Positions 24,856 through 36,797 of a stretch of DNA of 64,000 nt are shown here, one piece after another. The DNA comes from Trogon surrucura (Eukaryota > Chordata > Aves > Trogoniformes > Trogonidae). The notes beneath the pieces are model-generated. The model had not been told where the DNA came from, did no database searches, and was given only the letters and a program-made list of their open reading frames with translations. Position 1 is the stretch's first letter. The number at the start of each line of letters is the position of its first letter. A program made the translations under genes and the position numbers. The stretch spans positions 2,232,001 to 2,296,000 of the forward strand of contig CM036636.1 in assembly GCA_020746105.1 (NCBI GenBank). The letters are read 5' to 3'.

Positions 24856-26865
24856 AAGCAGTGTTTAGTGCTTTCGAGGATGGCCGTGAGATGTGAAAAG
24901 CGTCTCTGGTAGCTTCTGCTCTCAGTGTATATTTAACCTCGGCAGTGAAAACATGCCTGGTGTTGGGATGCAGCGGGGAGCGCGGCCCTTCTGCACGTGC
25001 GGGAAGGCTGAGACGTGGTTCTCTGGCGTTATTTTATCTCTGAAAGAGGGTATTGACTGTGGTAGTTCATTGACGCTGCCTTCGTTACTATCTTCGTTTC
25101 TATTTCTGGTAATTTCATGCTGCAAGGAAGAGCAACGCGTCAACTGTTTTAAAGCCATCTTTGGTTTGAACTACAGTAATCTCTTGATGCGGAGGATAAT
25201 ACAACTTCTGTCTGTGTAGTTGGGTTTTGTCGCTTTTGTTTGGGGATTTTTGAGTTTGTCTTAAATGAGTTACCTCTACGCCTCTCACCAAGTGATAGAA
25301 AGGCCAGGAAAATCTCATTTTGTGTATATTAAAACTTAAGCTTTATATTGCATGAAAGCCTAGTGGGTGAAAGAGAGATCCTTGCTTTATACTGTCACCT
25401 CAAATATTCCTTCCCGATGAATTTCAGTCATCTTGATTTAGCCTTGCGTGTTTTAACTGTTTAGTAGTGAAACTTCTCCAGAGCGTGGAGAGAAAAACAA
25501 CATCCTCGTAGCCAAGGCAGACCCGTCGCAGGCTCCTCTGCTGCTTTAACCGTTGCTGCTTTGCAAACGGGCCCAGGCACGGTGGTGAAGGAGCTGCCTG
25601 GGCTGGAGGAGAAGCGGTTTGTCCAGCGCCCAGCCTGCGATGAGGCGACGGGAGGACGCGCTGCTGCGACGCTCAGCACAGAGGAGGGGACGGGCAGAGC
25701 AGAGCAGGAGAGGGCCTCGTGCTTCTGCTGAAGGCCCGAATTTGCTTTTGGTTCAAGGGGTGAGGCAAACAAAATCCTTGAGCTCCTCAAAACCTCACCA
25801 TGGATTTTGATGCCTTTTTTTTTTTACCCCTCCCTACAGTGCAGGCTGCTCCCCGCACCCCCCCAGCCCACTGTGACACGTTACACTCAACTCATCTTCA
25901 GTTCTCCTCTCAAAGAGAACTATCTGCTCTGCTCTTTATTTTTTTGGAAAACTTTTTTTCCCTTTGGCCAAGAGCAAGCGGGTGGTGCCACAATCCATGG
26001 CTGAGTTTCCTCTTCCTTCTGGCCTCCTCCCCGGGGCTGCCGGCCGCCCTCCCCCTGCTCGGGTGGGAGGTTCTCCAGCCCGACACCCAGCTCCAGCGTC
26101 CCAGAAATGCCAGTTCTGCGCTCGAGCTCCTTCCAGCCCATCTCTGCTGCTCACAGATGTTCCTGCGAGTTGCTCTGGCGGATTTCCTGGGAGCTTGAAG
26201 CAGATATGAAAGTTGCCAAGACTTTAATGCTAAATTGTTAAGCGGAACACACACAAACCACTCTTATTTTGAAGCTAAACTTTCTTCTATCTTGCTGGCT
26301 GAGCCAGCTGTAGTATGGTTTGACATGGGCTGAGCTCAGAGCTCCTGCACCTTGTAGTGCACCGTCACTTCGTTAGGGTTTTCCCCCCTCCTCTCTCCGA
26401 TGACGGTGCTTGCGACACCCTTTTAAGGTTGGTTGCACCAGGTCAGGTTGTCTTTATTAATCCCCCAAAGTGAAAAATCCCTTCAGCTCAGCAGGTCGGA
26501 TCTCGAATGCACTTGCAGTTGGACACTGCACCCTGAACCAGTTTAACTCGTGTGCCTTCATCCCGGAGCTCGGGCACTTTATTAAGCAGAACAAAATTGG
26601 CACCCGAGCGTCCCCAAGCCGTGTGACATCCCTCCCTCTCCCTCCTGCCTCTCCTTTTCCTGCGGGCCAGGGCTAACCTTGAAGGCCACCGAGACAGATC
26701 ACCTCTCTCTCTGGTTTAAAAGGCTTTTATTTTTTTCAGGCGAGCGATCAGTTTTTGAGGCCTGGCACCCTGTCAGAAAGTTGACAGACGATCCGCGATA
26801 CCCGCGCGTCCTGGGGATGCCCGGGCTGATCGCGCTCCAATGGACGCCCTGGAGCCGGCAGGTTC

Positions 26866-27330
26866 TCTGTGAAATGGCTGCAGCTTGGAGGGAGCAGTGA
26901 AATGGTCTCCTCTGGGCATGCTCACTCTGTAGAGGGAGCTTTTATCACATGAGCAGAAACTGAATCACTGCTCATGAGGATCTGGAATATGCAACTCTTT
27001 GAGTCTTCACCAGAAGAAGACCACGGATGTCCGCAGGTACGGCAGGGCGCGCCTCCCGCGCCTCGCCAAGAGCGGCTTCCCCGCCGGCAGGCTGGCTCCC
27101 GCGGGGGGAAGGAGAAGCCTCGGAGAGAGGAGGAAGACAGTTCGGGGGAATGGTGGCCGGGGGTTATTTATTTAGTTGCTTCTGTATACGTTTCTTTTCC
27201 TGCTCTGCGCGCACGGGAGGGCCGGGGGGCGGCTGGGCGGGCTCCCTCTGCACGGCCACCGTCGCTGCCGCGGGCTCGCGGGCACCTGGGCGTCCGACCT
27301 TGCCTGCCTCTTGGGAGGCTCAGCCTTTGC
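26866..27330 (+). promoter_or_regulatory. GC/CpG-rich promoter-like block B
   Basis: The left part carries TGAAATGG words at 26870 and 26898, GGGCATGCTC at 26914-26923 and TGTAGAGGGAG at 26928-26938. It is followed by a moderately GC-rich short open frame. From about 27037 to 27320 the sequence is dense in CpG (many CGCG, GCCG and CGG words), unlike the flanking intronic DNA. This composition is typical of a vertebrate CpG-island promoter. Orientation is assigned from the candidate exon and donor at 27037. No transcript evidence is available. Confidence 0.35.
26974..27036 (+). CDS. Candidate alternative first coding exon of EHMT1
   Basis: An ATG at 26974 opens 21 codons (MRIWNMQLFESSP, then EEDHGCPQ) that run to a GTACGG donor-like site at 27037. 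The end is phase 0, which is what the acceptor at 36710 requires, so the join would read ...GCPQ-RTVLSK. The block sits just upstream of a CpG-rich stretch (27037-27320) and downstream of promoter-like sequence. Against it: the first ATG has a poor start context (C at -3; the second ATG at 26989 has A at -3). The frame also stays open far past the donor, so openness alone proves nothing. I do not recognise this peptide from mammalian EHMT1. It could also be an upstream noncoding exon or chance. Confidence 0.3.
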
Positions 27331-27714
27331 TTCCTCGCATCCCGCTGGGCTTTTCTGCGTCTTCTGGGATGGGGAGGGTTGGTTGGTTGGTTTTTTGGGG
27401 TTTCTTTCTTTGGTTTTGTTTCTCTGTGTGTTTTCATTTTTTCAAGTGTGAAGTTTCTGGAAAATTCTCCCAGGAGCCCTCCCTGCTCGCAGCTCTTGCA
27501 AGCGAGAAGAGCAAACCCCGGCATGGCCGAGCTGCTCAAAGACTCAGCTTCCCAAGGGGAGGAGAGGGCCCGTGGCCACATGGCACCTCCTTGCTCGGTC
27601 TCCTTTGACAGCCTCTGCTTGCACCAAGCAAGCTTACAGCTCACTTCTTCGGGCGGAGACAAGAGCAAACATTATTGTACCAGGAAGGAACAAACCTTCT
27701 TATTTTGGGGTGGC

Positions 27715-27774
27715 TTCCTCCTTTCTCTCTTCTTCTTTTCTTCTTTTTTTTTTCTTTTTTTTTTTTTTTTTTTT
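27715..27774. repeat. Pyrimidine-rich low-complexity tract
   Basis: Sixty bases of C/T with TTCTTC units that become almost pure T at the right end. This tract creates the Phe-rich ends of the overlapping open frames. Confidence 0.9.
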
Positions 27775-30410
27775 GTGGAATAGTAGCTTGCAATCCAAGG
27801 GAACAGCTGATTAAAACAAAACATCCGTTGTTGATCTCATGGCAGGAGGCCCAGGTCTGCAGCTTGTTCTTGAAGTTGCCTGATATTCAGACCCCTGGCC
27901 CTGCCATGCTCTTGGGGTTTGGTTTTTTTGCCATCGTTGGCGTTGCATGCAGAGACGGCTTTGTTGGCTGCCCCAGCCCTCTTAGTGGCAGACGCTGAAG
28001 GTCCCAGAGCTGTGGGGTGGTCTGGGCACCCCTACCAGCAGGAAAAATCACTGGCCTGGGCTTGAGGAAGACCCCTGAAGCTGCCATGCAGGCATGATAC
28101 TGAATTTTCACTTGAGAAGTCAGAGGTGAAGATGGCATTTAAAATATTAGGGAGCTTACAGGACGATCTGCGATACCTAATCAAAATATCTATTGTGTCT
28201 CCACTGGACTATAAATACACTCGTTATTCGTCATCTCGGAGATGTGTGATAAAGGGAAAGGCATCAGAAGAAGTCATTAGGAGAAAAATGAGATTTCTTT
28301 TTAACAGTGAAGAGCAGAGGCCTTGACATACTGCCTGATCAGGTCCCGTCCAATGGAAAAAATGTGCTTTGGGTTTGATGAAGGCTGAGAAAACAACCAA
28401 AAAACCGCCGAGGTGTGCAGCGTGTGCTCCTGTGTGGTGGTGACCACGATGGTGCTGAGACAGCTGGCCCAAAACACATAATGCTCCGTCCCTGCCGGCT
28501 GATGCCCTTTGAAAGCATCTGCAGAAAGACACTGAAAAGCCTGACCTACTTTGGAGGGAAGAGAGAAACCCGAAGTCTGGACTTGGCGCTGCTTTTCAGC
28601 AAGGGTTAAGAGCCTCAAACTGAAGCCTCAGCATCTTGTTTTTTTTTCCCCTTTATATATTTAACCAACTTTTAAGTGCCAGCATGGGCTCTGCCCCTCT
28701 TCCCAAGAAGACATCGGGACAAAGCTGAGCTCTGCAGCACATGAGGCATATTTGCTGTGGATTAGTCCCTGTTATACAGACCCTGAGCCTGGTAACAGGG
28801 GCAGGATCAGGCCCACGAGCAGGGGCTCGGGTTGTGGTTGTGGTCCTGGGCCCCATTTGTCCATCTGCGCTGCCCTCTCCCTTGCAGTGCCATCTCCCCA
28901 CGAAAGAGGATCGTGGGCATCTCGTGCAATGGCAGGGAGCTATTTTATTCAGGTAAAGAAGGAGTTTTAAGGAGCTTCACCCTCCTGGCCAGCTGGCTTG
29001 GCTGAGAGCTGGCGTGATTCCTGCTGCTCCTCTTTGCTGTCCTTCTGCTGGCTTTTTCTTGAAGTTTTTTCTTCTCCCCTTCATGCTCCTGGAGCCGAGA
29101 GCGGTCAAGGAATGGCCGCAGCGGGCAGGCGACCTTGCCTTTGGTTCCGCCGAAAGGCTGGGGATTCTGACGATGCGCGTTCCCCGCTCGCGAGCTCGCG
29201 GGACCATATGTTCCTGCGGTGACATGGAATGTCAGTGATTTGGAAACAAATCTTGCATTTACCACCCTGAACTACCATTTTCAGCCAGTCCTTTTTGACT
29301 CCGGTGGATTTAAAGAGTTTTGACGCCATCCCCCTCTTTGCAGAGGAGACCTCGATATTTGCAGGACCCTTGGTCCTGCGGGATCCCTCCCTCCCCGTGC
29401 CCGTGTGAGCTTCTTGCTCTCTTGGGTGGAGGAGGAGATGTCCCAGGGGGGCAGAGGAGGAGGATGGGCAGCACTGCCTGCCAGGATTTACAGTGGTCGG
29501 GAAGGCAGAAGGAGCGAAGCTCACAAACTGTACAAGCTAATTGGAAAGTATCCCTAAAGCAGAAAAGAAAAAATAGAGGGGGAGGGAATGTCGAGCAAGC
29601 TTTTTTTAAAAAATAATCGTCTTAGGATCCAACTTAACAGCTTGCTTCCCCCAAACTGGGTGATTTATTTATCTTTTTCCTTCAGTCCCCATCAGGAGGG
29701 GGAATGGCCGTGGTGGAGAAGGGTCGAGGCAGTGGGGGTTAAGAAGATCGGACGTGCCAGCGCCTTCCCTGCGACGCTGCCATGCTGTGTTGGAGCAGCA
29801 CAGTGCCTCTTGCAAAGGAAGCTTTTCACAACTTGTCCTTGTTCCAAGGATGAGGAAACCTCCAGCTCTTCTGGCATTTTCTCTTCATCATAAGTCAGAG
29901 CTGCTTTCACCTGTAAAGTATGATCAGCACGGACGGGGAGAGGACTTGGAACGGAGAGAGGCTCAGAGCAACCTTGCAAGGCTTTTCATGGAGCTCTTGG
30001 TGTTAAATGAGGAACTTTTCCCCTCCTCCTCTCCTCATTTTCCTGTGCGCCTGCAAAAAATACTCTGGTTTGCATTTAAAGGAGAAAACTGTACGTGCTG
30101 GGACTAAGCCAACTTGTTTATTGAAGGGAAATACCATATTTCCAACCCTCTCTCTCACAGAGGAAGGCTTGACAGAGGATGGCAGACGGGGCTGGGTATT
30201 ATATTTTTAGGTGACATCGAAGCACGGTTGTGATTCAGAAATCATGGCTGGCATTTTGCACCGAGCTCTGCGAGACCTCTCTCCCCCAAAGGGGTTAACT
30301 TCTCCCACAACAGGTGGATTTGGACCTAAATGGAGGGAAAAGGGGGAAAGGAAAACCACGACAAGCTATAACAAAGAACCCATAAAAATAACAAACCCAC
30401 CACCACACGT

Positions 30411-30421
30411 CCCCCCCCCCC
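30411..30421. repeat. Poly(C) run
   Basis: Eleven C in a row, followed by further C/T-rich sequence. Confidence 0.85.
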
Positions 30422-30574
30422 TTCCTCCCCCAGCTTTCTACTTTTCAGCTTTGGCGACGTCTCTTCTCCAAAAGCAGATTTTGGTGAGCAGGGGGCTGGG
30501 GGGGCCGGGAGGGCGAAGCCTCCTGCTCCTCTCCTGCTGTCAAAAAATGGCAGGTCAGTGTGTGTCTGTAAACA

Positions 30575-31235
30575 ATGCAGTTATGAAATGGCAGCGCCAG
30601 GCCGAGCTGAGCATGCTCGGGGAAGCTGCCTGTAGGGGGAGGTGAGCCGAGCAAGATGATCTAATTCAGTGCAATTCTTGGGATTGAAGGAAAAGACCAG
30701 GCTCCACTCTTAATGACAGAGCAGAAAAAAAAAAGGCCCCCACGCCGGGGACGAAGCCCGTAGGCCATGGAGGAGAGGGTGTGAGGATCTCCCACCTCTA
30801 GGACTTCGGGTGCTGGGCAGCGCTGTGTCGCTTTCTCACCCTCCAGGAGAGTAAAGCCTTGGTGAGGTTTTGCTGTAGTTATTAGAGGGACAGGCCCGAG
30901 GGTGCAAGTTTTATTATTATTCTTTTTGTGTGTCTTTTTCTTTATTTTCCTTTTTTTTGGTTCTTTTTTTTTTTTTCTTCCCCCTCTCCCCTCTCTCCCT
31001 GTCCGCTTTTCTGGCTCGCAGGCGTCGCTGTCGGGCTGCTGCCCTCTCGATGGCTGGAGGTGACCCAGGCGGAGGTGATGTGGGCGACGTCCTCCAGCTC
31101 CCAAGGGAGGCCCACGCGAGGCTCCACCGCCCCGACCGGCCCTTTCGCTGGGCAAGGGGGAGAGGGAGCCGGTCCCGCTGGCTGTGGTGGTTTTGCGGGT
31201 GGGAGGAAGAGGAACATGGAGGATGAAGAGGTGCC
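30575..31235 (+). promoter_or_regulatory. GC-rich promoter-like block C
   Basis: TGAAATGGC at 30584-30592, GAGCATGCTC at 30609-30618 and TGTAGGGGGAG at 30631-30641 lead directly into a strong donor-like GTGAGC at 30642. The layout resembles block B. An ATG at 30588 meets a stop before the donor. The longer open frame from 30211 reaches the donor in phase 2, which does not fit the EHMT1 acceptor at 36710. If this is an exon it is more likely an untranslated leader. A second GC/CpG-rich stretch follows at about 31015-31235. Confidence 0.25.
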
Positions 31236-32795
31236 TGAGCCCCGTGGGCAGGGCTGAGCTGCCTTCCAGCTCTCCAGCCCTGGGCTGCTGCGACCTGCTC
31301 GCTCCAGGCTCCTCTTGGTGCTCTGGTTTTATCCTGGCTTAAGCCTTCCTGGGGACTGGGTGTTTCTGAAATGGCTGGTTTGCTTTTGCTAGAGAGAGCG
31401 ATGAATCATGGACTACATTTTAGGGTTTTCTTTCCCCTCTCCCCTCCCGTCATGGGTGCAGGCAGCAGCTGTGCTTGCTAAGCTCAGCCCATGGAAGGAG
31501 GAGATGCCTTTGTCTGCTCCGGATTTACCCTCGCCTGCGCGTACAAGTTGCACTGGCTTGAACTCTGCTGGGACGCAGCTCGATGGGTGCGATGCTTCCA
31601 AGCGATGAAGCGTAGATCGACCTCCCCTTTGCAGGAGGCCGCGGGCGCCGCCAGCCCCCCTCGCCTGAAGCCTGCACGCCATTGTGGGCCGCGTTGTCTT
31701 CCGAGAAGTCTCTTTCAGTCCTGTTGTGTTTCCTGCACGTGTCTCCTTGTTCCCAGCTGTTGCATGCAGGGACTTGCGCCTCGTTTCTACCCTTCCCTCT
31801 GTTTCGGGAGTTGCTTTGTGCGGCCGGAATGGGAGAGAGGGCTGGGCTAGGAGGGAGGACGCAGGGGTAGAGAAGGCAGCGTTTCTTTTCTGTTGGGAAG
31901 GATCTGGATGAAAGGAATTCAGGAGACAAAGGAATTGCAAAGAATTTGATTTGGGGACAAACTTCAGGCTGAGGGCAGTGCTTGTTGTGAGCCGCAGATA
32001 AAATTCCACGTTCACGTGATTGCATTGAGGCTTATAAGGAAGTGGCCTTAACCTGGAAAAAAAGCAGCTTTTGAGGCTGGTGACTGCCTTGTAGGCCAGG
32101 TATGCTGGTGGTTGCGTTTCCTTCCTTCCCCAGATCAGCCATTTCTAACGACAGGCCTGTGGTCAGCGTCCCCGCGAGCAGCGATCCCTGTGCACAGGGC
32201 CTGAAGCGAGCAGCCTTCACGTGCCTCCCAAAGAAACACTCTACAAGCGTTTCCTTAATCGTTGCTTCCTATATAATCAAGTACAGAAGGCTTGACTTCT
32301 CTTTAAGGCGGAGGCTATCGTGAGCGAGTCGCTTTGGGTTGTCTTATTTGTTGTTTTTTTTTTCCAGGAGAAAAAGGGAGTTAAAAAAAAAGGAGCGAAT
32401 GAGAATCTCCTGCTGCTGGGGTTGCATCATTCATGGAGAGTTTTGCCTCTCTTGCCGTGCTCATTGCAGACCTCGCCGCTGCCTCGTGCAGGGCTGGCCA
32501 GAGCTTTGCCGAGGAGCTGGTGTCGGGGCTCCTGCCCCCGTTTTCTCGTGGGGAGCAGTGCCCGGTGGGGTCACCTCCGAGGGGTCGGTGTCCACCTCCC
32601 GGCTGGAGGCTTCCCAGCTGGGCAGGATCCGTCCCGCCGGCTCTGGAGGCTGGGGCAGCGGCTGCCCCAAACGGGAGCAGGTTTCAGAGGTGTCCCTCCC
32701 CAGCCCTCTTTCAGATCGACCTGCTTTTTAGCTGCACGGCTCCGATCCGAGCAATGCTGCTGCAAAGCCTAGATGGTTGATTTTTAAGACACATT

Positions 32796-32814
32796 AAAAA
32801 AAAAAAAAAAAAAA
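32796..32814. repeat. Poly(A) run, 19 bases
   Basis: An uninterrupted run of A with no gene-like sequence to its left. Confidence 0.9.
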
Positions 32815-33073
32815 GAAGAGAGCCCGGTGAAGGTAGACATCTTAGCACATCAACCTCCGCTCCTTCCTGGTCTGCTTGGAGAGAGCTCTGGTTCATGATG
32901 TAACTCCCTGGTCTCTGGGGCTTGGTAAGCTGCGATACGTTGGAGTTTTGCTGTGCATGTATTGTCTTTGCCTATAAAACCTGTTTGGAGTTTTGCAAAG
33001 GGTGCCCGGATGCCTGATGAAAATGCCAAGGAGGAGGCTGAGAAAGCTCTTGCTGTCTTTCCCAGCTTTGTTC

Positions 33074-33124
33074 TCTTTTTTTTTTTTTTTGGGTGGGCTT
33101 TTTTTTTTGCTCTTTTTTTTTTTC
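33074..33124. repeat. T-rich low-complexity tract
   Basis: Three T runs are separated by GGGTGGGC and GC. Nothing else is recognisable in it. Confidence 0.88.
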
Positions 33125-33871
33125 TTGTGTTAAAGGCACCACTGTAGTTTCTAGTCGTCATCTGTTTGGAAATGCTGCAAAGCCTTTTCCTTGGCTGGTC
33201 TGACCCATCTTCCATCCCCTCCAAAGACCTCCCGGAAGAGAGGAAACCGTTTTCTTGTAAACAGAGGTAGAGAGGAAAAACTAAACCAGCATTAGCTCCT
33301 CTCCTTGGATCCTCGTGGCTTTTAAAGCCCTTCCAAAGACCTAATCAGTCTTTCTTAAGATGCAATAGTTTGGTTTATTTTCCCCTTCCCCTCGAATCCT
33401 AAAAATAAAAGGGTCGAGGGGGGGATAATGCTTCATTTCTGGTGGGGTTTGCTCTTTGTGGAGGCTCTCCAGCCACGGAAGGTTTAATGATCAGTCTGGG
33501 GTTGGAGGGCTGCGGGAAAGGAGGGAAGGAAGAGGGAGGAAAAAAAATAAATAAAAAAAAGGAGAGAGTGAGACTTTTATTGTGAAGCAGCCTGTGCTTG
33601 GCAGTTGGCTTTTGTTGGGACTGCTGCAAGAGCAGACATTTCTCGGCGGGAGGGTGGGTATAGGATTTCCCTGCCAATCGGGAGCACGGGCTGGGGCTTG
33701 GGGAGTGGGAGCAGGAGGGAAGGGGAAGGGGAGGGGGACAAAACCAAAAAAAAAAAACCACCAGCCACCCAAAAAACCCAACACACACAAAAAATGGAGG
33801 TATTGACCCTATCGGTGAAGTTGCTGCTAAGTTGGCCGGGTGGAGCCGAGGGCTGTTGGGAATGAATGGGC

Positions 33872-33913
33872 GGTGGGTGCCCCTTGGTGGGTGCCCCTCG
33901 GTGGGTGCCCCTC
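33872..33913. repeat. 14-base minisatellite, three copies
   Basis: Three head-to-tail copies of GGTGGGTGCCCCT(T/C) at 33872, 33886 and 33900. One base differs between the first copy and the other two. Confidence 0.92.
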
Positions 33914-36709
33914 GGAGCTGAGATGGAGCGAGGAGGGGAGAGCGCTGGCCTGGGGGGAAGAGGCTTCGAGCACTTCGCAGGGGTTTCCTGTAGCTTCCTT
34001 CTGATCAAAATGCTTCGTGGTTGGCTTTTTAAAATTTTTTTTTTAATTATTTGATTTTCTACCTTGATGCTGAGTTTTTGTTTGTTTCAGAGCAAGGCAT
34101 GGAAGGTGTAGAGCCGGCGCCGCCACTAGCGAGGGATGTGTCTCTGAGATAGGAACCAGGAGAGCCCGTCAGGTGGCACCTCGGTTAGCCTTGCCTTGGC
34201 ACCCAGCGTTTTTGCTCTCACAGGAAAAAAGCGATGGTTCCTCTTTTGGCGTTGGAAATTCTGCTTTGAGAGCTCCTGCCGCAGGCCAGGACCCAGGGCA
34301 GCCCCGAGCTCCTGGTAATTGCAGCGAGGAGGGAGGGTGGTCGTTCAGCTGCCGAGGTCTGATTGACTCCAGTGGCTTTTCTTCAGCCTTCTGTAGAAGG
34401 GAAAGTGTGGGTGATTTGTGGAGTGGAGGTACTGCTTGTAAAATAAAGAAAAGCTTAGACCCAGATGGCTTAGAATGACCTGCTGGAAATCCTGGGGCTT
34501 CCAGTATGAGTCAGTTTAATAGCAGGAATATCAAGAGCTTTTCTTGTTGCAACAAAGGTTGGAAAAACAAGCTGGTCCCTGTTAGACAGACTGAGGTTCT
34601 TTATTTGCTGCCGGTGTCTGTGACGAGGGCCTGGCTGCCCCTTCCCATGGGTGGGGGCTGTGGGGCTGGGCTCTCTGCAGTTCTCTTTGCGTTAGTCTTG
34701 CAGCAGGGTAAGTCCAAGGGAAAAATGAAGTTAGTCTGAATTTACAAGAAGCGTGGCTAGAGGAGAGGGAGGATTTACAGATGTTTGCGGCAAGGATATG
34801 TATTGTTGGCTTGGCAAATCAATTTTAAAAAAGCTGATAGACGTTCAAACTTCAGGTTGTATTTCTATGATCAGTTCTTGATGGAAGCCAGCGTCTGCTG
34901 GAGGTGTGTTCTGTTTCAGGCTAGCTTGTCGGTTGGCTGAGCTGTTTCAGATGCTCACAGCTCTCTGTTTGGACTGTGTCTGAAAATCTGAAGGTGGTGT
35001 GCTTGGGGCACAAATTCCCTCTTTGCTCAGAGCATCTAGCCATGGCCGTGTTTGCTGTTTGCTTGCTCTTGGGGACAGGCAGCCACCCACAGCCACTGTC
35101 CTCCTTGCTGGAGCAACAAGCCTTGAAGGTTCCCTTAGCTCCTGGCGGGTGACGGAGGCTTGCCCAGGAAGCCCTGCCCAAGGCGCGGTGTCCCTCGGGT
35201 TTCCCATTGTGATGCTTTGCAGACAGTGATGGGTCAGTGCAGGGCAGGCTGGTCCTGCAGGCACCGAGAAGCAGGGACCTGGGGCTGGATGAGCCCTCCC
35301 TGGGCTGCCCGGGCCAGGGGGCTGCTGAAATCGGGGTGCGGGAAGACCCCACGCTGCGATACCTGCCGGCAGCCGGCACTGCAGCCGAGTTCACATGGCA
35401 ACAAAAATTCGCAGGGTGGCTGGAAATAGCAAGACCACAGCTCATCCCCCCTGCGAGCTTTGGACAGAAACAGATGTGGGGAAGGACGAGCGACTGCTGG
35501 GAATGGTTTTGGAGCTGATGCTTGGGCCTTCTCGTGTGCGGCTTTGCCTCGTGCTTGCTTTATGGGAGACAGGCAGGTTGTTTGGGGTTTTTTCCTTTCT
35601 ATTCTTTGTCACTCAGTCCTCTTTAAACCTGCTGATTTGCATGGCTGCAGGCACCATCTGCTGCTCTCTGGGCTGTCCTCCGACAGTTGGCTTGACCTGG
35701 GCTTATTCTTCTCCTGGGGTGCAGGCAGCGAGCGGTGAACCCTTCACCCGGCCTGGCTGTGGGCATCCCTCTGTCCCCGGTCACCAGCTTTACCTTGCAG
35801 ACCAGCTCATCTCCTTATACACAGATCTGTGTCATAGGACCCCTTCTGTGTGTGTTTTGGGGGTTTTAATACTTTTTTCCTTTATTTTTGTTTTGTTTTG
35901 ATAGCTTTATTTTCGTCTTGCCTCTTTAAAAAGAAAAAAAAAATAAAGGAGGGGAGAAATTATTAAGGCTGCAAACCTTATCTAACAATGTGTCTCCAGG
36001 CTTGTGAAAGGCAGAGGAGATGAGCAGGTGTTCCTTTTTTGCAAAAAAATAAATTTAAAAGGAGGGGAAAAAAGAAAAAATGCTTTCTATAGAATTAAAA
36101 ATAGAGCTCATTAACTTTAATAAACATGGATGTTATGAATGATGAGCTAGCTGTAGCTCACTGATGGTTTGCATTTTCTAAGTTACATTTGAATGAACTA
36201 CAAAAAAATCCCCCAAACCACCTCCAAAAGCCTACTTGGGCTGTAAATGTCTGTAAATGACGGGTAACTGGAAGTTTGATAGATCTGCATCCCCCTGTGC
36301 AAAACCTAAGAAGTTTTGGGGGAGTAAAGATCACCTCCTTGAGATGCCTTTCGTGACCGTGTTAATCCACGGCTCTCAGACGCGCTCAGCTCATTCCCAG
36401 ACACGTTACGCTCAGAAGAACTGGCTGCAGCTCGACCAGGGGGCCATGAGCACAGCTTGAAGCCCCTCCAGCTCTTGGGCGAGACGGGCTGTTGGCTGGG
36501 GCGAGCCGTGCTGGTTTTTATCTTTGACCTGTGCCTTGCTGGCAGTTTCCTGGCAGCCTTCTTTTGCAGAATGAGGTTTGGCCGTGATGTAAGCAGGAGG
36601 TGTCCACGATTGTCTCCTCTTTTAAATGCAACGTGTGGATGAACGCTGAGCTAAATGATATCTCTTTTTTCCACCCATCCCTCCCTGTCCCTTCTTTCCC
36701 CATCCCTAG

Positions 36710-36797
36710 CGAACAGTGCTGAGTAAGGGAGAGACAAGGAAAGACGCCTGCATGAAGACTGAGCTGCTGAAAGATATCACCAACAACAAAGAAGAAG
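36710..36797 (+). CDS. EHMT1: EHMT1 coding exon 2 (N-terminal KTELL segment)
   Basis: This exon of 88 bases encodes 29 codons plus one base. The frame begins at the first base (R-T-V-L-S-K-G-E) and includes the segment DACMKTELLKDI. It aligns with the mammalian EHMT1 N-terminus, where mouse reads AVLAKQETKQDCCMKTELL just after the MAAADAE start. The acceptor is excellent: a long pyrimidine tract followed by CCCTAG, ending at 36709. The donor GTGAGC starts at 36798. The single trailing base combines with GG of the next exon to give glycine. An internal ATG lies at 36752, in frame, and could serve as a start for transcripts with a noncoding leader. The upstream canonical first exon is not visible in the window. 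The exon number assumes the mammalian gene structure. Confidence 0.93.

Larger units (their letters stand above)
21196..26865. other. Non-coding DNA, probable EHMT1 intron 1
   Basis: No supported exon. Contents are a perfect 27-base tandem duplication (22011-22064), a 19-base A run (22964-22982), T-rich tracts at 23620-23656 and 24821-24855, and unremarkable unique sequence. The 84-codon open frame at 24049-24303 has no recognisable homology. Confidence 0.6.
27331..36709. other. Non-coding DNA, probable EHMT1 intron 1 (3' part)
   Basis: No supported exon apart from the promoter-like block near 30.6-31.2 kb. The stretch is rich in T, A and purine/pyrimidine runs: T-rich tract 27715-27774, C run 30411-30421, A run 32796-32814, T-rich tract 33074-33124, purine-rich tract 33515-33570. 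It also has a 14-base minisatellite at 33872-33913 and GC-rich patches at 31600-31690 and 32460-32720. It ends in a strong pyrimidine tract and acceptor for the exon at 36710. Confidence 0.65.

Noticed and set aside
26974..27783. Longest open frame in the window, 269 codons, + strand
   Set aside because: Only the first 21 codons are a candidate exon. The remainder is CpG-rich DNA and a poly-pyrimidine tract giving Phe/Leu runs, with no family resemblance.
20699..30618. GAGCATGCTC decamers as p53 response elements
   Set aside because: Each fits a p53 half-site (RRRCWWGYYY), but no second half-site lies beside any of them, and single half-sites occur often by chance.
31413..32015. 200-codon open frame on the minus strand
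   Set aside because: It lies in a GC-rich region where several frames on both strands are open. Its composition is not protein-like and no domain is recognisable.
1..36709. Canonical EHMT1 first exon (MAAADAE start) within the window
   Set aside because: No ATG-GC-rich exon encoding this start with a donor was found. It is probably left of the window or in a GC-rich gap.
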